DNA from: an uncultured Treponema sp.
Lineage (GTDB): Bacteria > Spirochaetota > Spirochaetia > Treponematales > Treponemataceae
Assembly: GCA_937901865.1 (NCBI GenBank)
Contig: CALDID010000114.1
Coordinates: forward strand, 1-25,312
Reading direction: 5' to 3'
Length of the DNA stretch: 25,312 bases
Within the stretch, counting starts at the first letter, position 1. Each line of letters opens with the position of its first letter. Made by a program: the position numbers and the translations under genes. Below the pieces are notes generated by a model. The model did not search any database. It had not been told where the DNA came from and saw only the letters and a list, made by a program, of their open reading frames with translations. Shown one piece after another: positions 15,399 to 22,038 of the stretch.

Positions 15399-16913
15399 TT
15401 ACGATATTTTGGAGTTTTTGTCAAACGCTTCTTTTATGGCATTCGATAATTTTATGAAATCTTTTTCGTCTGTTAAGTGCAATCGAGATAATACATCGAA
15501 GTCTACATCTTCAAAAGTAATATCTCCATTTTGATAGTGAATAATCATATCTGCAATATAGACGACACTGCACAGGTTTTTAATTTCTTCAGGGGCTTCC
15601 CCTGGCTCGTGATGATAGCGGATTACGCCTATTATCTGTTCAGGGAAATTCCATTTTTCTGCTATAAGCGCGCCGATTTCTGCATGGTCAACACCTGCAA
15701 TTAACTTTTCAAAGAGGTCTGCGCTTATTCCTTTGTGAGCAAGGATTTTCTTGAGCTTTTCGATTAAATCTGGGTGTGCTGTTTCAAATATGATTTTGCC
15801 CATATCGTGCAGCAATGCGCACACATAAGAATCTTCAATACATTCTCTATCATCTGAAAGTATATTGCGCGCTATATTATATGAATAGAACGCCGCTTTG
15901 TATGCGTGTGTCCACAGTTTTTTCTTTCGCTCTGTTTCTTTTTCTCCGTCTTTAGAGAGGTTTTTTATCGAGCCGATGGAATAAAGCATATTCTTTACTC
16001 CGCGGATACCCACAAACTTTACTGCGTCCCCAATAGAGCGGCAACGGGCACTTCTGGCAAAGGTGGCAGAGTTGACAAGGCGCAATAAGTCTGCGGTCAT
16101 AGATACGTCGTTGCTGATTTTCTCTGCAATGTCGCTCATCTTAGAGTCTGGATTATCGAGCAGCTTGTTTATTTCTACTATATTTTCAGGGAACTGAGGC
16201 AAGTCTTCTATGAGATTGACGAACTCTGAAGAGATGAGCGAAATGGATTGATGTTCTTCGGTGTTTAGCGGCAAAACAAGGCGAGAAATAGTTTCCCCAC
16301 ATTCACTTTTTACTTGATAGCTCTCTTCGCTAAAGCCCAGCTTTTTGAGCATAAGAATCATAATAACAAGCCCCAGCCCTGCGCCCTCGCTGTCATCTAA
16401 AAGCTGCTTTAAGGCTTGGTCAATAGATTTGTATTGTTGCGCACGAGAGAGCTTGTCGTGAATTCTCACATATTCAAAGTATGAAAGAGCAGAGTTATTG
16501 CGAACCTCTATGCGTACTTTATCATTTCTTTTTTGCAAAATCAGACGGATATACAGCCCAGTTTTTTCCTGTTCATCAAGATAATGCTTTATGTTATCAA
16601 GCGTATCTTGCTTAAAAGTTTTCATACCCTCCATATAGTCGCGTCTGTTATGCACATCGAGGTTCTTTTCCTTAAAGTAAATACGCTTTGTGTTTGCTTT
16701 TTTTGCGTTTCCTACAAGCTCGCTCAAGCAATAGGTCATATATTCTTTTAGTTGAGGCTTTCCGATTTCTTCAAGGAAAGTAGCAAGCACGGCATTCATA
16801 TACATTTCCATTTCGTGCGGCAGCTTATACGTTGTAAGCATAAGCGGAAGCCCAGAACTTATCGCTCTGCGAATTTTATTTTTGTCTACTGTATAATTGG
16901 CTGTGCTGTTCAT
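15399..16913 (-). CDS. GHKL ATPase-like / HDOD fusion signalling protein
   Basis: A 504-residue cytoplasmic protein. The N-terminal half resembles a histidine-kinase/HSP90-type ATPase: N-box SELVGNAKKA (64-73, Glu65 and Asn69) and a glycine-rich EGAGLGL (176-182), but no recognisable dimerisation/His-phosphorylation domain. The C-terminal half (about 230-450) is an HDOD domain with H336, LLHDMGK (367-373) and H410, so the HD metal ligands seem retained. HDOD proteins usually act in signalling rather than hydrolysis. An ATP-sensing switch coupled to HDOD output is the likely reading; partner unknown. TATAAT lies 8 bases before the ATG and no Shine-Dalgarno is present, so the mRNA should be leaderless. 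Confidence 0.82.
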   Translation of the reverse strand: MNSTANYTVDKNKIRRAISSGLPLMLTTYKLPHEMEMYMNAVLATFLEEIGKPQLKEYMTYCLSELVGNAKKANTKRIYFKEKNLDVHNRRDYMEGMKTFKQDTLDNIKHYLDEQEKTGLYIRLILQKRNDKVRIEVRNNSALSYFEYVRIHDKLSRAQQYKSIDQALKQLLDDSEGAGLGLVIMILMLKKLGFSEESYQVKSECGETISRLVLPLNTEEHQSISLISSEFVNLIEDLPQFPENIVEINKLLDNPDSKMSDIAEKISNDVSMTADLLRLVNSATFARSARCRSIGDAVKFVGIRGVKNMLYSIGSIKNLSKDGEKETERKKKLWTHAYKAAFYSYNIARNILSDDRECIEDSYVCALLHDMGKIIFETAHPDLIEKLKKILAHKGISADLFEKLIAGVDHAEIGALIAEKWNFPEQIIGVIRYHHEPGEAPEEIKNLCSVVYIADMIIHYQNGDITFEDVDFDVLSRLHLTDEKDFIKLSNAIKEAFDKNSKIS

Positions 16914-16921
16914 AATTCAAA

Positions 16922-16950
16922 ATTATAACTCGGTTTATCGAAAAAATCAA
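16922..16950 (-). promoter_or_regulatory. HDOD gene promoter, leaderless
   Basis: On the minus strand TTGATT (16950-16945), 17 bases and a perfect TATAAT (16927-16922), then eight bases to the ATG. The predicted start point falls at, or one to two bases before, the start codon. Confidence 0.7.
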
Positions 16951-16982
16951 AGTATCAAAAGATTTTATATTTTTTCTATGCG

Positions 16983-17011
16983 TTGCAGAATGTTGATTTT
17001 TGCTGTAGTAT
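16983..17011 (+). promoter_or_regulatory. Promoter of the 17019 membrane gene, leaderless
   Basis: TTGCAG (16983-16988), 17 bases and TAGTAT (17006-17011), then seven bases to the ATG at 17019. The in-frame TTG at 16983 that could extend the ORF is better explained as the -35 box. Confidence 0.65.
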
Positions 17012-17018
17012 AAAGATT

Positions 17019-18179
17019 ATGTGTGATAGTACTCTTAGTGAACTCTTGGTTCTCTTTCTTTTAGCCGCCTCTTCTGCGCGCGTGCTTTACATCAGAGAAG
17101 CGAGAATTGATGCATTAGCTTCTTTGCCACAAATCGCTTTTATCATTTCGCTTTTAAATATATTTATCTGGGGAATATCTCCTGTTGAAATATGGATTTG
17201 CATTATTGCATTCTACCAATTTGCGCTTAATGTTCCCGCTGCCATAAAGGTGTGGGCGTATCTGTATGTAGACTTTTATCACCCTGCGTTTCGCTTTTTT
17301 TCAATTTTCGCACTCTTGTTAAACCTTATAACGTTAGTATTTGTGTTTTATTTCCGCCCTGTGTATTGTGAATCGAACAATGTTGTCATTGAAACATATA
17401 AATACGCAGGCAAGTTCTCAACAGGTTTTACTCCTATCGAATCTAAATTAGAAAAGGCTGATGCTATTTTAACGGTGTTCAAAAGCAAGGAAGAGGAAAG
17501 CGATACGATTAGCTATAAAACCGATAAAGGCGACACGGTAACAGGCACGTTTACGGCAGGAAAGCCAATCATAATATTTATAGGTGATAAAAGAGCTAAT
17601 ACCGATATGTATCGCCCGTATCTTGCGAAGATTGCAGAAGACGGATATACCGTGATTGCAGGAGAGTTCTTTGCAGCCGATATGAAGTGGATTGACAGCG
17701 CACCAGACATTCCGCATTTCCGCAGATTTGTTATCAATATGCAAGATTTAAGCGATGTGCTTGATGTGGAGGCTCAAAAAGCGAATTACACAGGGCGCAT
17801 TGTAAAAGAATACACAATGCTTTTATATCTTGCAGGCGAGTTTAACAAAGAGCGAAAGCCGTATTTTATTATAGGGGATAAAATGTGCTCTGACGCATTA
17901 CCTTTGACGGCGGCTATGTATAAAGATGCGGTAACTGGTTTTTTTGATATGTCGAGTATCGAAACATATCCTGCTGGCTATGGTTGCTTAGAGCAAACAG
18001 ACCCTTTTCTTGCGTATTTGCACGGCAGAAAGAGAGATAGTCTTTTGAAGATACCGAGAATGCTTGCCGCCCGTAGCGAAGAAAGCATAATACTTCATTC
18101 GAACATCGAAGTGAATGAGATTGCAAGCACAGACAAAGCGAGTGAAGAAAATAAAGAAACGGGAGAAGAAACAGAATGA
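17019..18179 (+). CDS. Membrane protein with degenerate hydrolase-like domain
   Basis: A 386-residue protein not matched to a named family. Residues 1-115 hold four hydrophobic segments (about 8-24, 37-53, 56-75, 92-113). A soluble domain follows (about 120-365), then a charged tail ending in EENKETGEETE. The stretch KPIIIFIGDKRANTDMY with a later EDGYTVIAGEFF resembles the first strands of an alpha/beta hydrolase, but the expected GxSxG nucleophile elbow reads IIGDKMCS, so hydrolase activity is doubtful; this resemblance is inference. The topology places the domain either in the periplasm or cytoplasm. It overlaps the Nif3 gene by 4 bases (ATGA), so the two are translationally coupled and lspA follows 35 bases later. 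Confidence 0.75.
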   Translation: MCDSTLSELLVLFLLAASSARVLYIREARIDALASLPQIAFIISLLNIFIWGISPVEIWICIIAFYQFALNVPAAIKVWAYLYVDFYHPAFRFFSIFALLLNLITLVFVFYFRPVYCESNNVVIETYKYAGKFSTGFTPIESKLEKADAILTVFKSKEEESDTISYKTDKGDTVTGTFTAGKPIIIFIGDKRANTDMYRPYLAKIAEDGYTVIAGEFFAADMKWIDSAPDIPHFRRFVINMQDLSDVLDVEAQKANYTGRIVKEYTMLLYLAGEFNKERKPYFIIGDKMCSDALPLTAAMYKDAVTGFFDMSSIETYPAGYGCLEQTDPFLAYLHGRKRDSLLKIPRMLAARSEESIILHSNIEVNEIASTDKASEENKETGEETE

Positions 18180-18943
18180 CATTGAACGAATTGAGTAGCT
18201 TTTTTAATAGCTTTTTGAAGAACGAAGAGTATGATAGGGATATTTCTCTTAATGGCGTGCAAGTGCAGAATTCTGCTCCTGACACAAAAGAGATAAAGAA
18301 AGTAGCCTTTGCGGTAGATGCTTGTCTTGAAACAATAAAGAGAACTATCCAAGCCGATGCACAGCTTTTGTTTACTCATCACGGTATTTTCTGGGGCTCT
18401 TGCGACACGATTACAGGCTCTCACTATAATCGCATAGCGGCTTTGATACAGAATGATGTTGCGCTTTACGCCTCTCATATTCCGCTTGATGCAAATAATC
18501 TTTATGGGAACAATTTTGGTATGGCGAGCCGCTTAGGACTAAAAGACACACAGCCTTTTGGCACTTGGAGAGGAATGACTTTGGGCGCAATAGGAAATCT
18601 TGAAAAGCCTTTGACTGCTGATGAGCTTATTGCAAAAGCCTTTCCTCATGGTAATCATTCTCTTCATTTGCTTCCCTTTGGCAAAGAAAAACTTTCTCGC
18701 ATAGCCATTATTTCGGGCGGTGCTGGGGAAGATGTTGAGCAGGCGATAGAGGCAGGAGCTGACGCATTTATCACAGGAGAAGTGGGACACGAACAGTATC
18801 ACGTTGCAGAGGAAAACGGTATTACTCTTATTGCAGGTGGACATTATGAAACAGAAACAGTCGGCGTGCAGCTTGTAAAGGCAAAACTTGAAGCTGAAAC
18901 CGATGTAGAGGGCGTGTTTATAGATGTTCCTACGGGGCTGTAG
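18176..18943 (+). CDS. Nif3-like dinuclear metal centre protein
   Basis: Nif3/YbgI (GTP cyclohydrolase 1 type 2-like) family: a conserved cytoplasmic protein forming toroidal hexamers with two metal ions per subunit; the physiological reaction is still unsettled. Metal ligands are visible: HH at 68-69 in LLFTHHGIFW, H101 and D105 in SHIPLD, and H223 with E227 in GGHYETE. At 255 residues it is the short form, without the PII-like insertion of longer homologues. GGGAGAAG precedes the ATG, which overlaps the stop of the upstream membrane protein. Cotranscription with that gene and lspA is likely. Confidence 0.92.
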   Translation: MTLNELSSFFNSFLKNEEYDRDISLNGVQVQNSAPDTKEIKKVAFAVDACLETIKRTIQADAQLLFTHHGIFWGSCDTITGSHYNRIAALIQNDVALYASHIPLDANNLYGNNFGMASRLGLKDTQPFGTWRGMTLGAIGNLEKPLTADELIAKAFPHGNHSLHLLPFGKEKLSRIAIISGGAGEDVEQAIEAGADAFITGEVGHEQYHVAEENGITLIAGGHYETETVGVQLVKAKLEAETDVEGVFIDVPTGL

Positions 18944-18978
18944 ACTAATAATCGACTTATCAATATACTAAAGGTATT

Positions 18979-19542
18979 ATGACTAACGAAACTATTGGTG
19001 TTGAACTAAAAACTTTTGAGAATAAAGAAAAAAATGCGCTTCTATTAAAGCTATTGCCTCTTACATTGACGGTGATAGTTGTTTTGCTTGACCAATTATC
19101 GAAAGTGCTTGTTATCAATAACATTCCCGTGAATGATTTGAGTAGTGGCTATTGGTTCTTTGGGGATTTTTTGCGTATTATCCACGTTCAAAATCCAGGA
19201 GTTGCCTTTAGTTTGGGGCATGGGCTGTCTAATCAAGTTCGCCATATTCTTTTTGGCTTTGCTCCTCTTATCGTAATTGCTTGGGCTTTAGTTGTCTATT
19301 TCCGCAATAACACTTTTACGCAGCTACAGCGTTGGGCAATTTGCGGAATCATTGGCGGTGGCTTGGGCAATTTGTACGATAGATTTTTCAGAGTAGATGG
19401 CGTTGTAGACTTTATTGATGTAAAGTTTTATGGTCTTTTCGGACTAGAGCGATGGCCTACCTTTAACGTTGCTGATGCAATAATCTTAATTTGTGGCTTT
19501 TTGCTCGTTGTATCATTCCTTCGCACCGTCAAGGACGAGTAG
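18979..19542 (+). CDS. lspA: Lipoprotein signal peptidase (signal peptidase II)
   Basis: Inner-membrane aspartyl protease that cleaves lipoprotein signal peptides before the lipidated cysteine. Four membrane segments are apparent (about 26-46, 88-107, 118-134, 162-181). The conserved blocks DQLSK (38-42), NPGVAFSL (72-79), GGGLGNLYDR (126-135), VVDFID with catalytic Asp144 and FNVAD with catalytic Asp166 are all present. The N-terminal tail (about 22 residues) is somewhat long. AAAGG precedes the ATG. Two of its likely substrates, the 3444-5756 and 22103-23146 lipoproteins, are in this window. Confidence 0.96.
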   Translation: MTNETIGVELKTFENKEKNALLLKLLPLTLTVIVVLLDQLSKVLVINNIPVNDLSSGYWFFGDFLRIIHVQNPGVAFSLGHGLSNQVRHILFGFAPLIVIAWALVVYFRNNTFTQLQRWAICGIIGGGLGNLYDRFFRVDGVVDFIDVKFYGLFGLERWPTFNVADAIILICGFLLVVSFLRTVKDE

Positions 19543-19543
19543 C

Positions 19544-19613
19544 AAAAAAATACAGCAAAGGGCTTGTGTAGAGGCAATATCTCTTTTTTTATACAAAAGA
19601 ACCCCTTTGCTGT
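19544..19613 (-). terminator. Terminator between lspA and the PNPOx-like gene
   Basis: ACAGCAAAGGG (19552-19562) and CCCTTTGCTGT (19603-19613) form a perfect 11-bp outer stem. On the minus strand it is followed by ATTTTTTT, making it the terminator of the 19636-20028 gene. On the plus strand a smaller AGAG/CTCT stem followed by eight T (about 19570-19590) inside the same loop may end lspA. Confidence 0.8.
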
Positions 19614-19635
19614 GATTAAAAACAGGCTATGCTTG

Positions 19636-20028
19636 TTAGAAAGTGATTACTTTCGGCTCGCCTGTGAAACTGTAGAATGTTGCAGTAGCGTTCTTGAAAT
19701 AAAGCACTTCTGTGTTATCGTCATCAGCAGAGTACATCTTTTTCAATTCAGGATAATGCTCAAGCATATCAGCCTTTGCTTCCTTTCTGTCGTCGCGGAT
19801 AAGTTCCCCTGCAAGACGAAGCCACTTGCCAGATTTCATAGCGCAAATCTCGACTTTCGGATTGCTCTGAATCTGCTTTGATACATTCTTAGACTTGCCA
19901 GTCTGAATATACAGCTTATCTTCAAAGATGTTCACTGTGCCAAAAGGGCGTACTCTCGGCTGTCCGTCTTCCACTGTCGCAAGGTAGTAAGTACCTGCTG
20001 CTTTCAAAAAATCATAAACTTCTTTCAT
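19636..20028 (-). CDS. Pyridoxamine 5'-phosphate oxidase family protein
   Basis: A 130-residue split-barrel flavoprotein of the PNPOx-like family, with typical TYYLATVEDGQPRVRPFG (about 13-30), LYIQTGKSKNVSKQI and WLRLAGEL blocks. Such small members bind FMN or F420-like cofactors and act as oxidoreductases or haem/flavin-binding proteins; most are not vitamin B6 enzymes. Substrate unknown. AGGAG lies 7 bases before the ATG, with a good promoter (20061-20089) and a downstream terminator, so it is monocistronic. Confidence 0.88.
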   Translation of the reverse strand: MKEVYDFLKAAGTYYLATVEDGQPRVRPFGTVNIFEDKLYIQTGKSKNVSKQIQSNPKVEICAMKSGKWLRLAGELIRDDRKEAKADMLEHYPELKKMYSADDDNTEVLYFKNATATFYSFTGEPKVITF

Positions 20029-20056
20029 CGAAATTTCTCCTAAAACGAAAAGTCGG

Positions 20057-20201
20057 CTTTAGTATAGCATAACCACGGCTGTTTTGTAAGAGCCACAAAC
20101 TGTTTTACAAGTATTTTTATAAATCAGTCTGTGGACTTTTACAAAGCCGCTTGCATTAGTTATAGAACGGTCTGCAGCATTTATAAATCAGTCTGTGGCT
20201 G
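20057..20201. repeat. Degenerate 21-22-bp array (array D)
   Basis: CT-containing anchors (CTTT, CTGT, CTGT, CTGT, CTTGC, CTGC, CTGT) occur at 20057, 20079, 20100, 20129, 20150, 20172 and 20193, with spacings of 22, 21, 29, 21, 22 and 21. The word TTTATAAATCAGTCTGTGG occurs exactly twice, 64 bases apart (ending 20134 and 20198). The array runs straight into the stop codon of the minus-strand MFS gene, for which no intrinsic terminator is seen, and overlaps the promoter of the PNPOx-like gene. Confidence 0.6.
20061..20089 (-). promoter_or_regulatory. Promoter of the PNPOx-like gene
   Basis: On the minus strand TTACAA (20089-20084), 17 bases and TATACT (20066-20061), with AGGAG and the ATG about 32 bases later. 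It sits inside the first two units of array D. Confidence 0.65.
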
Positions 20202-21290
20202 TTACCAAAGGGTGAAGAAAAGACCAGCTAAGGGAGAAAGAATAATCATCACGAGCGAAAAGGTGAATGAGTCAATAGAAATCAGTGTCGCCCTTTGCTC
20301 CGACGGAAACCGCTCTTGCATAATCGTGTTCGTACGCACTTGTAGCGCATCGTCCGACATTGTTGCTAAAAAGCCTCCTAATGCCATAACGATATACACC
20401 CCTGTATGCTCCATAGCTATCGCGCTAAGAAGCAAGACAAAATCAAGTGCAAACATCGCATAATAATTGAGTCTGCGACACAAAAGAGCAAGTTTTGCGC
20501 CCAACATTCCCCCCATTTGCATAGCAAACAGCGCAATGCCTAACGCCCAATTCGGTATATGCGCCATCGGTAATTTTGCTTGCAAGAAAAACAAAAGCAA
20601 TACGTCGAGTGCGCCTACAAGCGAGTTTGCAAGCATCAAAAGAAAGGTTTTTCGCTGCGATTTCAAGAAAAGAAAACTTTGCTTGAAGCAGTCTAGGATT
20701 TCTTTTGTGATGTGAGCTTTTTCGGTCTTTGGCTCTAGGCGGATTTCTGTTAAGCCTAAGAGAAAATAAAGCTGTATGAGCGCGAAGAAAATCCCCGATG
20801 CATACGAAATCTTGTAGCCCAAAATAAGCGCAAAGCCCGCGGTGAGCGTCGAAAGCCCCTCGCTAGAGCGAAATATGATGAGCTGATTTGAAACGTATGA
20901 ATCAAAGTCTTTTTCTCTGCCGACAGATTTGAGAGAATCATAGGCGAGAGCGTCATCGCTTCCCGACATAAAATTATAAGTGAGCGCGTTAAATGCAATC
21001 GATAAGCACACAAGCGCAAAATTGTTCGACGCAATCATCACGAAATTGGCTATAATGCGCATAAAACACGAGATGATAAGCGTCTTTTTGCGTCCGAACA
21101 CATCTGCAAGCGCGCCAGAAGGAATTTCGCAAATGAGGCTCACGATGTGAAACACCGTTTCTGCAAAGCCGATTTGTGCCAGAGAGAAACCGCGAGCCGA
21201 TAAAATCGCCACCCACGCACCTGAAAGAGAGAGTGTAAAGAATATGCTAGAGGCGTAAAGATGCCTTAATTGCTTTTTAATATTGAACAT
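20202..21290 (-). CDS. MFS exporter, probably drug-inducible
   Basis: A 362-residue major facilitator superfamily transporter with about ten to twelve membrane segments. The MFS motif A between helices 2 and 3 reads GALADVFGRKK (59-69); a second, weaker copy lies in the other half. The short N- and C-termini are typical of drug or small-molecule exporters, but substrate cannot be told. Its Shine-Dalgarno AAGGGG (21301-21296) is part of a 9-base word that pairs perfectly with an upstream segment, and the 170-base leader carries a 17-codon ORF. This layout is that of antibiotic-inducible resistance genes and supports an exporter role. Confidence 0.85.
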   Translation of the reverse strand: MFNIKKQLRHLYASSIFFTLSLSGAWVAILSARGFSLAQIGFAETVFHIVSLICEIPSGALADVFGRKKTLIISCFMRIIANFVMIASNNFALVCLSIAFNALTYNFMSGSDDALAYDSLKSVGREKDFDSYVSNQLIIFRSSEGLSTLTAGFALILGYKISYASGIFFALIQLYFLLGLTEIRLEPKTEKAHITKEILDCFKQSFLFLKSQRKTFLLMLANSLVGALDVLLLFFLQAKLPMAHIPNWALGIALFAMQMGGMLGAKLALLCRRLNYYAMFALDFVLLLSAIAMEHTGVYIVMALGGFLATMSDDALQVRTNTIMQERFPSEQRATLISIDSFTFSLVMIILSPLAGLFFTLW

Positions 21291-21292
21291 AT

Positions 21293-21398
21293 ATTCCCCT
21301 TGAAAATAGAAAAAATGGATTGATAAAACGAAATAGAAAGGGGAATTGTGGTTTTAAGAATGTAGCCTGTAGATGAGTTCTTTAAAGACAATGCCCCT
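21293..21398 (-). promoter_or_regulatory. Translational attenuator of the MFS gene
   Basis: Three segments in the mRNA. Segment 1 AGGGGCATTG (21398-21389) can pair with segment 2 CAATTCCCCT (21348-21339; one mismatch). Segment 2 ATTCCCCTT (21346-21338) can instead pair perfectly, over 9 bp, with segment 3 AAGGGGAAT (21301-21293), which is the MFS Shine-Dalgarno. Segment 1 starts four bases after the stop codon of the leader ORF. A ribosome finishing the leader would cover segment 1 and leave segment 2 to block the Shine-Dalgarno; a ribosome stalled earlier would free segment 1 and open the MFS start. Confidence 0.72.
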
Positions 21399-21400
21399 AT

Positions 21401-21454
21401 CTATACGATAAAGAGGCTTCCTTTTGCTGCTAGTAATACAGGTGTTATCCACAT
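21401..21454 (-). CDS. Putative leader peptide of the MFS exporter (17 aa)
   Basis: Translates as MWITPVLLAAKGSLFIV. It starts about three bases after the predicted transcription start, without a Shine-Dalgarno, and ends just before the first pairing segment of the attenuator. AlaAla at 9-10 and the hydrophobic LFIV end recall known drug-arrest peptides (ErmC leader has IFVI; phenicol/oxazolidinone arrest favours Ala in the penultimate position), but which drug, if any, is sensed is inference. Confidence 0.6.
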   Translation of the reverse strand: MWITPVLLAAKGSLFIV

Positions 21455-21463
21455 AGTGCCTGT

Positions 21464-21493
21464 ATTCTATAGAGAAGCAATGGGCTTTGTCAA
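21464..21493 (-). promoter_or_regulatory. Promoter of the MFS leader and gene, with inverted repeat
   Basis: On the minus strand a perfect TTGACA (21493-21488) is followed after 16 or 18 bases by TATAGA or TAGAAT (within 21471-21464). An 8-bp perfect inverted repeat, AATACAGG/CCTGTATT (arms 21435-21442 and 21459-21466), spans the -10 edge, the start point and the leader-peptide start codon; it could be a repressor operator or a 5' RNA stem. Confidence 0.7.
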
Positions 21494-21528
21494 TATACGC
21501 GTTTATGTGTTTAAAATATGTTTTTTTC

Positions 21529-21557
21529 TTGCAAAGATTGAATAAATGTGATATAGT
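21529..21557 (+). promoter_or_regulatory. Orphan promoter facing array E
   Basis: TTGCAA (21529-21534), 17 bases and TATAGT (21552-21557). A 9-bp perfect hairpin ATATCTTTG/CAAAGATAT (21563-21585) lies at the predicted transcript start. No substantial gene follows before the terminator at 22039-22077, so a roughly 500-base RNA without a clear protein product is possible. Confidence 0.5.
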
Positions 21558-21639
21558 AATATATATCTTTGTATAGCAAAGATATAATCTTAGTTGCTAT
21601 AGTATAAGAAAGCAAATGAAGCAAGAATTATGACACAAA

Positions 21640-21869
21640 TTAAGCTTGATTTGTACCTAAAAGCAAGTTTGAACAGTGCCTCAAAGCAACCTTGAACACA
21701 GCCCACCGTCAAACTTGAATGTTATCCCTCGTTAAACTTGATTTCATATCATCGTCAAACTTCCTTTATGTCTCGCTTACGAGCCTTGTTCACCCCTTTC
21801 CTTGCCCTTAAACAGCCCTTATCTCGACTATAAATCGCCCCTATTACGAGCGTGTGAAAGGCATTTTAT
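21640..21869. repeat. Ten-unit 23-bp degenerate array (array E)
   Basis: TTGA anchors fall at 21646, 21669, 21692, 21715 and 21738, with TTCC at 21761: an exact 23-bp period for six units, with core (G/T)(T/C)AAACTTGA and a (C)CCTC-like end. Four more units continue in the same register with weaker match (TTGT at 21786, TTAA at 21808, TAAA at 21831, GTGA at 21854). A period of 23 is not a multiple of three and stop codons occur in every frame, so it is not coding. Confidence 0.85.
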
Positions 21870-21910
21870 AAGCTACTTTTATTAACATTTAATTTCTTGA
21901 GGTGGAGAAT

Positions 21911-21964
21911 GTGTCGATAGAGAAAATGAAAGAGCTTGCGAAAAAGAGAGAAGAGCCGAACTAA
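21911..21964 (+). CDS. Possible 17-aa ORF with strong ribosome-binding site
   Basis: GTG start preceded by GAGGTGGAG; translates as MSIEKMKELAKKREEPN. It is highly charged and could be a micropeptide, or the surviving 5' end of a lost gene, since a very good Shine-Dalgarno is unlikely by chance. Nothing else in 21870-21990 is recognised. Confidence 0.3.
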   Translation: MSIEKMKELAKKREEPN

Positions 21965-21991
21965 TTTTCTGTTTGTTTTGGGCGTGTTTTA

Positions 21992-22020
21992 TTGCGCTAA
22001 AAAGAGCGGTTTCATATACT
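21992..22020 (+). promoter_or_regulatory. Promoter of the esterase lipoprotein gene
   Basis: TTGCGC (21992-21997), 17 bases and TATACT (22015-22020). Transcription would start near 22027, only about 12 bases before a strong terminator hairpin. Confidence 0.6.
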
Positions 22021-22038
22021 AAAATCATCGAGCAGCAA

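Noticed and set aside
16983..17018. TTG start for the membrane protein
   Set aside because: TTGCAG is better explained as the -35 box, 17 bases before TAGTAT.
21630..21696. ORF starting ATGACACAAATT inside array E
   Set aside because: It ends after 21 codons, has a weak ribosome-binding site, and the 23-bp period breaks every reading frame.
21640..21869. Integron attC cassette array (known from Treponema denticola)
   Set aside because: Units are far shorter than attC sites, no cassette ORFs lie between units, and no integrase gene is present.
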